Below are positions 54,149-64,000 of a stretch of DNA of 64,000 nucleotides, piece after piece; position 1 is the first letter of the stretch; each line of letters opens with the position of its first letter. The stretch spans positions 36,186 through 100,185 of the forward strand of contig JBAKBP010007415.1 of assembly GCA_037953745.1 (NCBI GenBank), in the 5' to 3' direction. Made by a program: the position numbers and the translations under genes. The notes under the pieces are model-generated. The model saw only the letters and a list, made by a program, of their open reading frames with translations, did not search any database and was not told the DNA's origin. The stretch is from Lithodes maja (lineage: Eukaryota; Arthropoda; Malacostraca; Decapoda; Lithodidae).

Positions 54149-54322
54149 GGGGAGATTTCCACTTGAGGGATTTTTTTCTGGACCCCTTTCGCCCTCATGT
54201 TTAGCCCCATTGCTGTTGAGATTTTAAGACGTTTGCCCAAATAGTATGGTGATTTTAAGAACTTTCGCCTCATTTCTGTCAATTTGAAAACCTTCGTGCC
54301 ATTTAGGTGCCGGTAATATTCA
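54149..54322 (+). repeat. Type B fold-back element, left part only
   Basis: GGGGAGATTTCCACTTGAGGG...TTTAGCCCCATTGC...GTGCCATTTAGGTG, then unrelated sequence. Confidence 0.65.
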
Positions 54323-54522
54323 TTATAGTTTTGCAAGCAGTCCATGATGGATCTCTAGGAAGCATATGGGTGAAAACTACGAATAGAAATACCATATGCG
54401 GAGGAGCACTTTGTTGAGTCAACGTTTCGTAAATAGCTTCTTCAGGTCACTTGAAAAAGATATATTCGAAACATTGTCAATAAGGTGTTCCTCCTCATAT
54501 GGTGTTTAAATAGAAGTTAATT

Positions 54523-54702
54523 TTAAGGGGAGATGGGTGGCTTCCTGGTCCCATTTTCTCATGTTCAGCCCCATTAGTTTTCAGATTTTCGGCCCATTAG
54601 TTTGGCGATTTTTAGGCCTTTCGCCCCATTTCATTGTTAATATTAAGACCTTTTGTGTCATTTAGGTGTCGACTTTTTTCCTGGCGAGCGATAGCGAGCC
54701 TG
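54523..54702 (+). repeat. Type B fold-back element, left part, ending at duplication boundary
   Basis: TTAAGGGGAGATGGGTGG to GGCGAGCGATAGCGAGCC. It stops at TAATTAAAGAGGAAC, where the duplicated block begins. Confidence 0.65.
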
Positions 54703-55417
54703 TAATTAAAGAGGAACACGGACGATGAAAACCATCTTACAAGCTGAATGTTATCTTCTAATGGCATCCAAAATTAATACGAAAAACAGCCCTTGCAATG
54801 ATAGGGTTAACTGAATATTCCCTCATAGTCGGCTCTAGTATATAAAGACCATAAAAGCGGCTATAATCTTCGTGTATCATCCCACTTATATTTACCCCAT
54901 CGCCTGCTTCAAGGACCTTGAGTGACAGGCTCAAATGGTGGGAGTGCCGTGGGGAAGGCGACTGTGGCCATTTTGGTTGTGTCTGTCTAAGAGTGTGGCC
55001 ATTTAGGAAGGGTCAGCCAGGGAATAGGTGTGAAAATGTATAGCCCATTTTCTCTAGCCTTTTTTTAAATGCAGAGGTTAGGGGTCACGAATTATGGCGT
55101 ATACTGTACGTACTTGGAACCGGGTAGGTCTATAATTGTGTAAGTGCCGCGTGATGGTGACACTCTTGGCTCCTAGTTATATGTCATGTGTCATGTCACT
55201 GCGTAGGTATGTATGTATGTATGACCCCAGAGACCCCGTATATATTAAGGGGGGGGGGGGATTTTGGACCCCCCCTTCTTCCTCATGTTTAGCCACAATG
55301 ACTAATGGTTTGAGTTGAGGGTGATGGTGACACTCTTGGCTCTTAGTATATGTGTGTCATATGTCACTGCGTATGTATGTATGTATGTATCAACTCAGAG
55401 ACGCCGTGTTGTATATT

Positions 55418-55620
55418 AACCCCATCTGTACCGCGAAGTCCCTTTGCCTTTATTCTGGCTACTATTAGACGATTTTACAATGAGCCTCCAGCAATTAAGA
55501 AGCTTCGAACTATTTCAATTAACCCTTTTTACTACCACAGATCCTTCTTTAACTGCTTATAATCTTATAAATATACCTACAATAAAATTAAAAAAATATC
55601 GCCGGTATAGAAGGGGTTAA
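55418..55620. mobile_element. Type C fold-back element with TTAA ends
   Basis: TTAACCCCATCTGTACCGCG at left, CGCCGGTATAGAAGGGGTTAA at right: a terminal inverted repeat of about 18 bp with TTAA. The middle is CTATTTCAATTAACCC. Confidence 0.7.
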
Positions 55621-56255
55621 AGGGGGGGGGGGATTCTGGGCTCCCTTCTTCCTCATGCTTAGCCCCATTAGTTTTGAGATTTAAAGACATTCGCCATTTT
55701 AGTTTGGCGATTTAAATACGTTTCGTGCCATTTCTTTGTCAATAATGAGACCTTTCGTTCCATTTAGGTGTCGATTTTTGTCCTGGCGAGCAAGAGTGAG
55801 CCTGTAATTTAGGAGGAACCGGCTTTTGCTACTGACAAATGTACAAATTAATCTCGAAGGGGGGTCTTGGGGGATTTGTTTAATGCTTGATGGAGGTCTA
55901 AGGAGGAAACTAAGATAAAAAAAAAATACATAAACAAATACATAAACAAACAAATACATAAACAAACAAATACATAAACAAACAAATACATAAACAAATA
56001 CATAAACAAACAAATACATAAACAAACAAATACATAAACAAACAAATACATAAACAAATACATAAACAAACAAATACATAAACAAACACATAAACAAACA
56101 AATACATAAACAAACAAATACATAAACAAACAAATACATAAACAAACAAATACATAAACAAACAAATACATAAACAAACAAATACATAAACAAATGCATA
56201 AACAAATACATAAACAAACAAATACATAAACAAATTAATATATGTCTCCCCTTAC
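55617..56255 (+). mobile_element. Type B element expanded by a tandem repeat
   Basis: TTAAAGGGGGGGGGGATTC to ATATGTCTCCCCTTA. It shares its left TTAA with the type C element. The A-rich end has expanded into the AAATACATAAACAAAC array. Confidence 0.7.
55928..56236 (+). repeat. Tandem repeat of AAATACATAAAC / AAATACATAAACAAAC
   Basis: 12- and 16-bp units mixed. Opposite-strand frames (Cys/Leu/Phe/Met/Tyr/Val-rich, to about 170 residues) look like membrane proteins but are repeat artefacts. Confidence 0.95.
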
Positions 56256-56309
56256 CCCTGCTTGCATTGTGTCATGACATCTTGTAAGTGCGTCTCAAGC
56301 CCTGGTTAT

Positions 56310-56690
56310 TTAAGGGGGGTGACCTGTTTTTGTTCTGTCCTTTTCTATCTTTCTCTGGCTTGTATCCATTTGGCCCCATTCAGCCTACTGTTTTAAGACG
56401 TTTATCCCCATCCAGGTGTCATTTTTTTACTGGTGAGCGGTAGCGAGCCAGCATATTTTTTATTTTTGTTTGACAGCAGGCTAAATTTGTACATTTTTCG
56501 ATAGAAAACTGTCTCCGGCGAAGCCGGATTTCTTCATATAATGCTGGCTCGCTATCGCTCGTCAGGAAGAGATCGACACCTAGATGGGGATAAACGTCTT
56601 AAAATAGTTGGCTGAATGGGGCCGAATGCATACAAGCCAGAGAAAGAGAGAAAAGGACAGAAATAACAAAAAGCAGGTCACCCCCCTTAA
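56310..56690. mobile_element. Type A fold-back element, full length, near-perfect palindrome
   Basis: TTAAGGGGGGTGACCTG to CAGGTCACCCCCCTTAA. The arms pair over about 180 bp: TTGTATCCATTTGGCCCCATTC with GAATGGGGCCGAATGCATACAA, and GAGCGGTAGCGAGCCAGC with GCTGGCTCGCTATCGCTC. No coding; TTAA at both ends. Confidence 0.88.
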
Positions 56691-56702
56691 GTCTAGGGTC
56701 CT

Positions 56703-57345
56703 TCACATTAAGAACATAAGAACATAAGAAAATGGGAGTCTGCAAAAAGCCGATCGGCCCATACAAGGCAGATCCCTGTCACACCCAACCCCAATTACAA
56801 GGCCCAATTATAGACCCATCTCACTAATACCTTGAGTACTGACCCCACCAAAACGGTTAGAGTTAACACAAGATTACGGGGTCTGCTGAGCGCCGATTGG
56901 CCCACACCTGGTAGATCCCCCTCACACCCAACCCATCTCGTCCATATGCCTATCTAATTTTATCTTAAAGCTCCTTATCGTTCTTGATCCCACTATATCA
57001 CTTGGTAGCCTATTCCACCCATCTACAACTCTGTTACCAAACCAATATTTGCCTATATCTTTTCTGAAACGAAATTTATCTAATTTGAAACCATTTGTAC
57101 GAGTTATTTCGCTATCACTGAGCTTTAGTACATTTTTCATGTCGCCTTTATTAATTCCACTAACCCACTTGAATACCTCTATCATGTCACCTCTAATTCT
57201 GCGTCTCTCTAACGAATGTAAGCCTAATTTCTTCAACCTTTCTTCATACGGAAGATTTCTAATATTATGGATAATTTTTGTCATTCTACGTTGTACTCTC
57301 TCCAATGAATCTATGTCCCAATACATTGTGTTCGAAACAAATGGT
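56703..57345 (-). mobile_element. 5'-truncated LINE fragment with 8-bp tail repeat
   Basis: On minus, 57326-56922 encodes an ORF2 C-terminus: IDSLERVQRRMTKIIHNIRN, LPYEERLKKLGLHSLERRRI, RGDMIEVFKWVSGINKGD, then FRKDIGKYWFGNRVVDGWNR. A 3' UTR follows and a terminal TTCTTATG-type repeat (56705-56730 on plus AAGAACATAAGAACATAAG). The C-terminal motif order and the 8-bp tail are like CR1-related LINEs; clade is uncertain. A second copy starts at 63675. Confidence 0.75.
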
Positions 57346-57416
57346 CGCCAGTTAAAATCGAGGAATACTATAAAAGTTGAACGCTTAATTGTAGTACAAA
57401 TTGCACACTCACTTAC

Positions 57417-57607
57417 TTACCCCTTGAGGATTATGCTACTGTAGACGATTTTATAATGTTTAGGAAGGATCTGTGGGACTTAAGCGGGTAAAGACTATTA
57501 GAATTAACCCTCTGATCACCATATACCCTTTCTAATCTGAATGAAATCGTCTAATCATAGCCAGAAAACTCCCCCCAAAATGCGGCATCGTAACATGAAA
57601 GGGTTAA
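57417..57607. repeat. Type C fold-back element
   Basis: TTACCCCTTGAGGATTATGC to CATGAAAGGGTTAA; arms GTAGACGATTTTATAATG and CTGAATGAAATCGTCTAATC. 57608-57774 shows nothing recognised. Confidence 0.6.
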
Positions 57608-57774
57608 TAGTTCAAATTAGCACCCATGAACGATTGCAACCCTTTATATGTGTACTATTGTGGCGACATATTTTGCACACAGAAATCTTACAGTGTCCTA
57701 TGAAGGCTATCTGGGTCATTTCAATTGAGCCTATATATCGAGTCCGTCCAATTATTCTTATTCTTTAAGGGGGG

Positions 57775-58140
57775 GGGGGGGGGGGGTTCTGGATCCCCTT
57801 CTCCCTCGTGCTTAGCTCCATTAGTTTTCAGATTTTATGACGTTCGGCCCATTAGTTTGGCGATGTTAAGATCTTTCACCCCATTCCTTTGTCAATATTA
57901 AGAACTTTCGTGCCATTATGATGTTGATTTTTGTTTTTTTCCCTGGCGAACGATAGCTAGCCTGTAATTTAAGAGGAGCCGGGCTTCGGTGGGATACTTT
58001 TCAACCGACAAATGTATAAATCTATCTCGAAGGAAGGTCTTGGAGTCTTTCTTAAAGCTTGATAGAGGTCTAGAGAGCAAACTAAAATAAAAATAAAAAA
58101 TAGAAACAAAAATAATAATAATAATAATAATAATGATAAT
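57775..58140 (+). repeat. Type B fold-back element and AAT repeat
   Basis: TTAA and a G run (57779-57796), CTTCTCCCTCGTGCTTAGC, GGCGAACGATAGCTAGCC, TAGAGGTCTAGAGAGCAAACTAA, then AAT repeats (58110-58145). 58146-58385 is unrecognised apart from CA-rich words. Confidence 0.65.
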
Positions 58141-58380
58141 AATAAAAGTCACTAATACCACAACTGCACATACACAGACAACTACATACACACACACAGA
58201 CATGAACACCACCAGAGTACACAGCCACAGCCAGAAGTGTTAATACGTACCCACCCTAGAACCAGCCCTTGCGTCAGTCACCCCACTTACATCATTTGGG
58301 AAAGTCGTGGCCTTATTAATTAACCTTGGACTACGACGGGTCTTATATACTGTGTGTGTACACATACACACACACACACC

Positions 58381-59295
<915 letters not shown>

Positions 59296-59454
59296 CACTA
59301 TCGGGGAGCGAGCGTGTCTCTACATCGATCGATAGGCCTAATGGGGAAAATAGGTTTTCCCGAGATTTCTAATTAATTACAAACACTATATATTGATGCA
59401 AATGACCAATTTTGTTTATAAAAAAACACTCGGAAAATTCGTGGTATTCAAATA

Positions 59455-59645
59455 ACATTTTTCCAATTTAGCTTGCTATCAAAACAAAAATATATAATAT
59501 ATGCTGGCTCGCTACCGCTCGCCAGGAAAATATTGACACCTGGATGGGAGTAAACGTCTTAAAACAGTATGCTGAATGGGGCCGAATGGATAAAAGCCAA
59601 AGAGAGGGAGAGAAAGAGAAAACAAGCGAGGTGGGCTCCCTTTTA
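59455..59645. repeat. Type A fold-back element, partial
   Basis: TTAGCTTGCTATCAAAAC..., GCTGGCTCGCTACCGCTCGCC, GGGGCCGAATGGATAAAAGCC, GGTGGGCTCCC. The right TTAA is lost (TTTTAG). 59296-59454 is unrecognised. Confidence 0.65.
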
Positions 59646-59691
59646 GACGCTCTTGTGACGTTCCCTTCACTCTCCGTGTGTCTTTGGCGTC

Positions 59692-59856
59692 ACGCGGACC
59701 CAAACGACGATGCCTTAGGATTGGTCAACCTTATAATAATGATCCTAGAGTGTGTCCTATTGCTCTCTCTCTCTCTCTCTCTCTGGACGTGGACCCAAAA
59801 CGATGATGCCTTAGGATTGGTTAACCTTATAATATGATCCTAGAGTGTGTCCTTTT

Positions 59857-59901
<45 letters not shown>

Positions 59902-59905
59902 TTTG
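59692..59905. repeat. Tandem duplication with CT microsatellites
   Basis: ACGATGCCTTAGGATTGGTCAACC...ATCCTAGAGTGTGTCC and its near copy ACGATGATGCCTTAGGATTGG... about 105 bp apart, each followed by CT repeats (59763-59785 and 59859-59900). Confidence 0.8.
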
Positions 59906-60019
59906 CTATCCTTTTTTCCATATATTTAGTTGGGGTATTACTATATCTACTATAATTCATGCATGGTCATTTTGCTTTGATTGTAAGGTCTATGTTTTCA
60001 GTGTAGGCTATCCATGTAT

Positions 60020-60022
<3 letters not shown>

Positions 60023-60099
<77 letters not shown>

Positions 60100-60367
60100 G
60101 CTATCTGTTTTCCATATATATATATACCGTATATTTTTTTATTTATTTATTTATTTATTTTTTGCCAGGACATTGTTCTACCCATCAATTTAGCTTGAAG
60201 GGAATTTCGGTACTTATTTTTGTATTCCCTCTAGGGGGAGTCATTTTTATTTGTATGTATGCATTAACATATTTGTTTATTTCTTATCTTGAAGGGGAGT
60301 CTAGGGAGGCGTTATTTTTTTCAGTATTTGTATTATTATTATTATTTTTGTTTTTTATTATTACCGG

Positions 60368-60399
<32 letters not shown>

Positions 60400-60470
60400 T
60401 ATTATTATTATTATTATTATTACTAATATCATTATTATATATTTTCTTATTTGTTTTTATCTGGAATGAA
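60023..60470. repeat. CT, TTTA and ATT simple repeats
   Basis: CT repeat 60023-60095, TTTA units 60136-60160, ATT repeats 60330-60432. The long Ser/Leu and Tyr/Leu frames here are artefacts. A relic of a type B interior (TCTTGAAGGGGAGTCTAGGGAGG) lies near 60287. Confidence 0.9.
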
Positions 60471-60705
60471 TCTAGCTGGTCAATTTAATAAGGCCCATCA
60501 GATAAGAAGGGTCCGGCGCAGAAGGTAGTTACGTCACATCAATGTTAGACTCAATTCATACCAATATGGGGAAGGTCGCCGATTTACGGTATATAGGCTA
60601 ACCAGACTAGTACGACGAAGGCAAGTAGAAACGTCGTAGTTATTTTGTTTCCAGTTCATGGTAATAGCCAGAATAAACTGTCCAAACGCGTCAAGACCTT
60701 CAAGG

Positions 60706-61145
60706 GGTTAACCTCTTCTATACCGGTGATGTACAGTCGGCCTAATAAGTGATGTCTCGGCACCAATTATGTTTTGATCAATAATAATTAGTATCCGCAT
60801 TATTTACACATGATTTCTTCTTTTTGAGTGAAATATACCAACATGTTCCTACACTTACCCACCCTATTCAACATCTGACAGACATTAATACAGCACAGAG
60901 CGAGCCAAACGTAATGCCAGCTGAGACATGACTTATTAGCGCCACTGTACTATTTATTATATTCTGGCAACTATTAGATGATTTTCTTCAGCTTAGGAAG
61001 GACGTCTACCCATTAAAAGGCGACAAACTATCTCAATTAATCCTTTTAGCAACCGTTTATCCTCCCTAAGTTTCAGAAAATCGTCTAAATGTAGCCTAGC
61101 TGAAATCCAAGGATCTTTGATGTCGTCGGCACAGAAGGGGTTAAC
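60706..61145. repeat. Type C relics
   Basis: A half end TTAACCTCTTCTATACCGGTGATG at 60708, and a fuller copy at 60950-61143 with ACTATTAGATGATTTTCTTCAGC and AGAAAATCGTCTAAATG arms and end CAGAAGGGGTTAA. The remainder of 60470-61317 is unrecognised. Confidence 0.5.
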
Positions 61146-61317
61146 GTTTGTATCGATCATGGTAATAAGCCGCGATGTGTACTGCATAACACATGAAGCT
61201 TACAACACACAATCAGGTGACATGTGACCCAATATGTAACGAGTGAATGACATGAATGAACTAATACATGAAGAGGCAACACTGAATATTTATATAACAA
61301 TCTGAATAATATAGGAG

Positions 61318-61450
61318 TTAAGGGGAGATATTTATTTATGTTCATTAACTAATTAGTATTTTCATATATTCGATTATATATTCATTTGTATATGTTTTTT
61401 TTTTTTTTTTTTTCCCCTTCTACTGTAGACCCCATCAAGCTTTAAACAAA
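61318..61450 (-). repeat. Type B element, cut at duplication boundary
   Basis: TTAAGGGGAGATATTT, T run at 61396-61414, GACCCCATCAAGCTTTAAAC. It stops where the duplicated block starts (61451). Confidence 0.6.
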
Positions 61451-62682
61451 TAATTAAAGAGGAACACGGACGATGAAAACCATCTTACAAGCTGAATGTT
61501 ATCTTCTAATGGCATCCAAAATTAATACGAAAAACAGCCCTTGCAATGATAGGGTTAACTGAATATTCCCTCATAGTCGGCTCTAGTATATAAAGACCAT
61601 AAAAGCGGCTATAATCTTCGTGTATCATCCACTTATATTTACCCCATCGCTTGCTTCAAGGACCTTGAGTGACAGGCTCAAATGGTGGGAGTGCCGTGGG
61701 GAAGGCGACTGTGGCCATTTTGGTTGTGTCTGTCTAAGAGTGTGGCCATTTAGGAAGGGTCAGCCAGGGAATAGGTGTGAAAATGTATAGCCCATTTTCT
61801 CTAGCCTTTTTTTTAAATGCAGAGGTTAGGGGTCACGAGTTATGGCGTATACTGTACGTACTGGGAACCGGGTAGGTCTATAATTGTGGAAGTGCCGCGT
61901 GATGGTGACACTCTTGGCTCCTAGTTATATGTCATGTGTCATGTCACTGCGTAGGTATGTATGTATGTATGTATGTATGACCCCAGAGACCCCGTATATA
62001 TTAAGGGGGGGGGGGGATTTTGGACCCCCTTCTTCCTCATGTTTAGACACAATGACTAATGGTTTGAGTTGAGGGTGATGGTGACACTCTGGCTCTTAGT
62101 ATATGTGTGTCATATGTCACTGCGTATGTATGTATGTATGTATCAACTCAGAGACGCCGTGTTGTATATTAACCCCATCTGTACCGGCGAAGTCCCTTTG
62201 CCTTTAATTCTGGCTACTATTAGACGATTTTACAATGAGCCTCCAGCAATTAAGAAGCTTCGAACTATTTCAATTAACCCTTTTTACTACCACAGATCCT
62301 TCTTTAACTGCTTATAATCTTATAAATATAGCTACAATAACATTTAAAAAATATCGCCGGTATAGAAGGGGTTAAAGGGGGGGGGGGATTCTGGGCTCTC
62401 TTCTTCCTCATGCTTAGCCCCATTAGTTTTGAGATTTAAAGACATTCGCCATTTTAGTTTGGCGATTTTAATACGTTTCGTGCCATTTCTTTGTCAATAA
62501 TGAGACCTTTCGTTTTCATTTAGGTGTCGATTTTTTTCCTGGCGAGCAAGAGTGAGCCTGTAATTTAGGAGGAACCGGCTTTTGCTACTGACAAATGTAC
62601 AAATTAATCTCGAAGGGGGGGTCTTGGGGGGATTTGTTTAGTGCTTGATGGAGGTCTAAGGAGGAAACTAAGATAATAAAAA

Positions 62683-63212
62683 ATACATAAACAAATACAT
62701 AAACAAACAAATACATAAACAAACAAATACATAAACAAACAAATACATAAACAAATACATAAACAAACAAATACATAAACAAATACATAAACAAACAAAT
62801 ACATAAACAAACAAATACATAAACAAACAAATACATAAACAAATACATAAACAAACAAATACATAAACAAACAAATACATAAACAAACAAATACATAAAC
62901 AAACAAATACATAAACAAACAAATACATAAACAAATACATAAACAAACAAATACATAAACAAACAAATACATAAACAAACAAATACAATAAACAAACAAA
63001 TACATAAACAAATACATAAACAAATTCATAAACAAACAAATACATAAACAAACAAATACATAAACAAACAAATAAATAACAAATACATAAACAAACAAAT
63101 ACATAAACAAACAAATACATAAACAAACAAATACATAAACAAAATACATAAACAAACAAATACATAAACAAATGCATAAACAAATACATAAACAAACAAA
63201 TACATAAACAAA
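62683..63212 (+). repeat. Tandem repeat of AAATACATAAAC units, expanded
   Basis: About 530 bp versus 309 bp in the other copy, with a few irregular units (AAATACAATAAAC, AAATTCATAAAC). Opposite-strand open frames are artefacts. Confidence 0.95.
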
Positions 63213-63286
63213 TTAATATATGTCTCCCCTACCCCTGCTTGCATTGTGTCATGACATCTTGTAAGTGCGTCTCAAGCCCTGGTTAT

Positions 63287-63665
63287 TTAAGGGGGGTGAC
63301 CTGTTTTTGTTCTGTCCTTTTCTATCTTTCTCTGGCTTGTATCCATTTGGCCCATTCAGCCTACTGTTTTAAGACGTTTATCCCCATCCAGGTGTCATTT
63401 TTTTACTGGTGAGCGGTAGCGAGCCAGCATATTTTTTATTTTTGTTTGACAGCAGGCTAAATTTGTACATTTTTCGATAGAAAACTGTCTCCGGCGAAGC
63501 CGGATTTCTTCATATAATGCTGGCTCGCTATCGCTCGTCAGGAAGAGATCGACACCTAGATGGGGATAAACGTCTTAAAATAGTTGGCTGAATGTGGCCG
63601 AATGCATACAAGCCAGAGAAAGAGAGAAAGGACAGAAATAACAAAAAGCAGGTCACCCCCCTTAA
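63287..63665. mobile_element. Type A fold-back element, full length
   Basis: TTAAGGGGGGTGACCTG to CAGGTCACCCCCCTTAA, the duplicate of 56310-56690 with single-base differences. Confidence 0.85.
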
Positions 63666-63674
63666 GTCTAGGGT

Positions 63675-64000
63675 CCTTCACATTAAGAACATAAGAACAT
63701 AAGAAAATGGGAGTCTGCAAAAAGCCGATCGGCCCATACAAGGCAGATCCCTGTCACACCCAACCCCAATTACAAGGCCCAATTATAGACCCATCTCACT
63801 AATACCTTGAGTACTGACCCACCAAAACGGTCAGAGTTAACACAAGATTACGGGGTCTGCTGAGCGCCGATTGGCCCACACCTGGTAGATCCCCCTCACA
63901 CCCAACCCATCTCGTCCATATGCCTATCTAATTTTATCTAAAAGCTCCTTATCGTTCTTGATCCCACTATATCACTTGGTAGCCTATTCCACCCATCTAC
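63675..64000 (-). mobile_element. LINE 3' end, duplicate copy, truncated by window end
   Basis: Same text as 56703-57026: AAGAACATAAGAACATAAG tail repeat, AGCCGATCGGCCCATACAAGG, then the beginning of the ORF2 C-terminal coding text (on minus). Confidence 0.75.

Larger units (their letters stand above)
54703..57026 (+). repeat. Duplicated block, copy 1
   Basis: Colinear and nearly identical with 61451-64000 (the window ends inside copy 2). Contents in order: half type D, type C (55418-55620), type B with a tandem repeat (55617-56255), type A (56310-56690) and a LINE 3' end. Differences are single bases and repeat-number changes. Could be a segmental duplication or an assembly duplication. Confidence 0.85.
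61451..64000 (+). repeat. Duplicated block, copy 2 (runs off window)
   Basis: Second copy of 54703-57026, about 6.75 kb downstream in the same orientation. It includes type C (about 62170-62375), type B with a longer tandem array (62372-63232), type A (63287-63665) and the LINE 3' end from about 63675. Slightly longer because the tandem array is expanded. Confidence 0.85.

Noticed and set aside
55848..56233. Cys/Leu/Phe/Tyr/Val-rich frames that resemble multi-pass membrane proteins (also 62585-63195)
   Set aside because: They are translations of the AAATACATAAAC tandem repeat, open in all three frames of one strand.
59847..60488. 213-codon frame rich in Ser/Leu and Tyr
   Set aside because: Made of CT, TTTA and ATT microsatellites; no conserved core.

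Overview
This window is repeat-dense animal DNA, most likely from an arthropod and probably a decapod crustacean. The evidence is two spliced Rebers-Riddiford (RR) cuticle-protein genes with arthropod-style TATA/initiator promoters, abundant dinucleotide microsatellites, tRNA-derived SINEs, and LINE and LTR retrotransposon relics. No bacterial gene organisation, rRNA or CRISPR array is visible. Species assignment is inference.

Layout. 1-1.3 kb: ends of fold-back elements, a tRNA-derived SINE and a 24-bp tandem repeat. 1.34-6.0 kb: a decayed I-type LINE (zinc-knuckle ORF1, endonuclease, reverse transcriptase, RNase H) broken by a second LINE fragment and by a SINE. 7.2-8.8 kb: an intact three-exon cuticle gene on the minus strand. 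10.2-10.8 kb: an orphan first exon of the same gene family. 11.5-13.7 kb: a dead piggyBac-like transposase. 14.3-16.95 kb: a second cuticle gene, frameshifted in exon 3. 17-23.8 kb: a LINE fragment, microsatellites, a SINE and a train of TTAA-flanked fold-back elements.

23.8-32.0 kb: an LTR retrotransposon (minus strand) with one long open gag-protease-pol-remnant frame. 32-36.6 kb: a tandem array of a 327-bp tRNA-like unit, small tandem repeats and a 5'-truncated second copy of the I-type LINE with a clear 12-bp target duplication. 37.58-53.80 kb: a nested structure. An outer Gypsy-type element has integrase upstream of reverse transcriptase. Its right LTR is split at a 4-bp target duplication by a second copy of the 23.8-kb element, and that copy's 3' LTR is split at TTAA by a 606-bp MITE. 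54-64 kb: further fold-back elements, a 2.3-2.5 kb duplicated block (54.70 and 61.45 kb), LINE 3' ends, and an inverted copy of the 327-bp array.

The only plausible host genes are the two cuticle genes and the orphan exon; the rest is mobile or simple-sequence DNA. The most unusual observations are a scrambled, core-less pol that is shared by two LTR-element copies and has evidently moved in that state, the PR-IN-RT order of the outer element, several families of near-palindromic TTAA-flanked elements, and the tRNA-like tandem arrays. Family names for the repeats (types A, B, C, D) are local labels, not database names.
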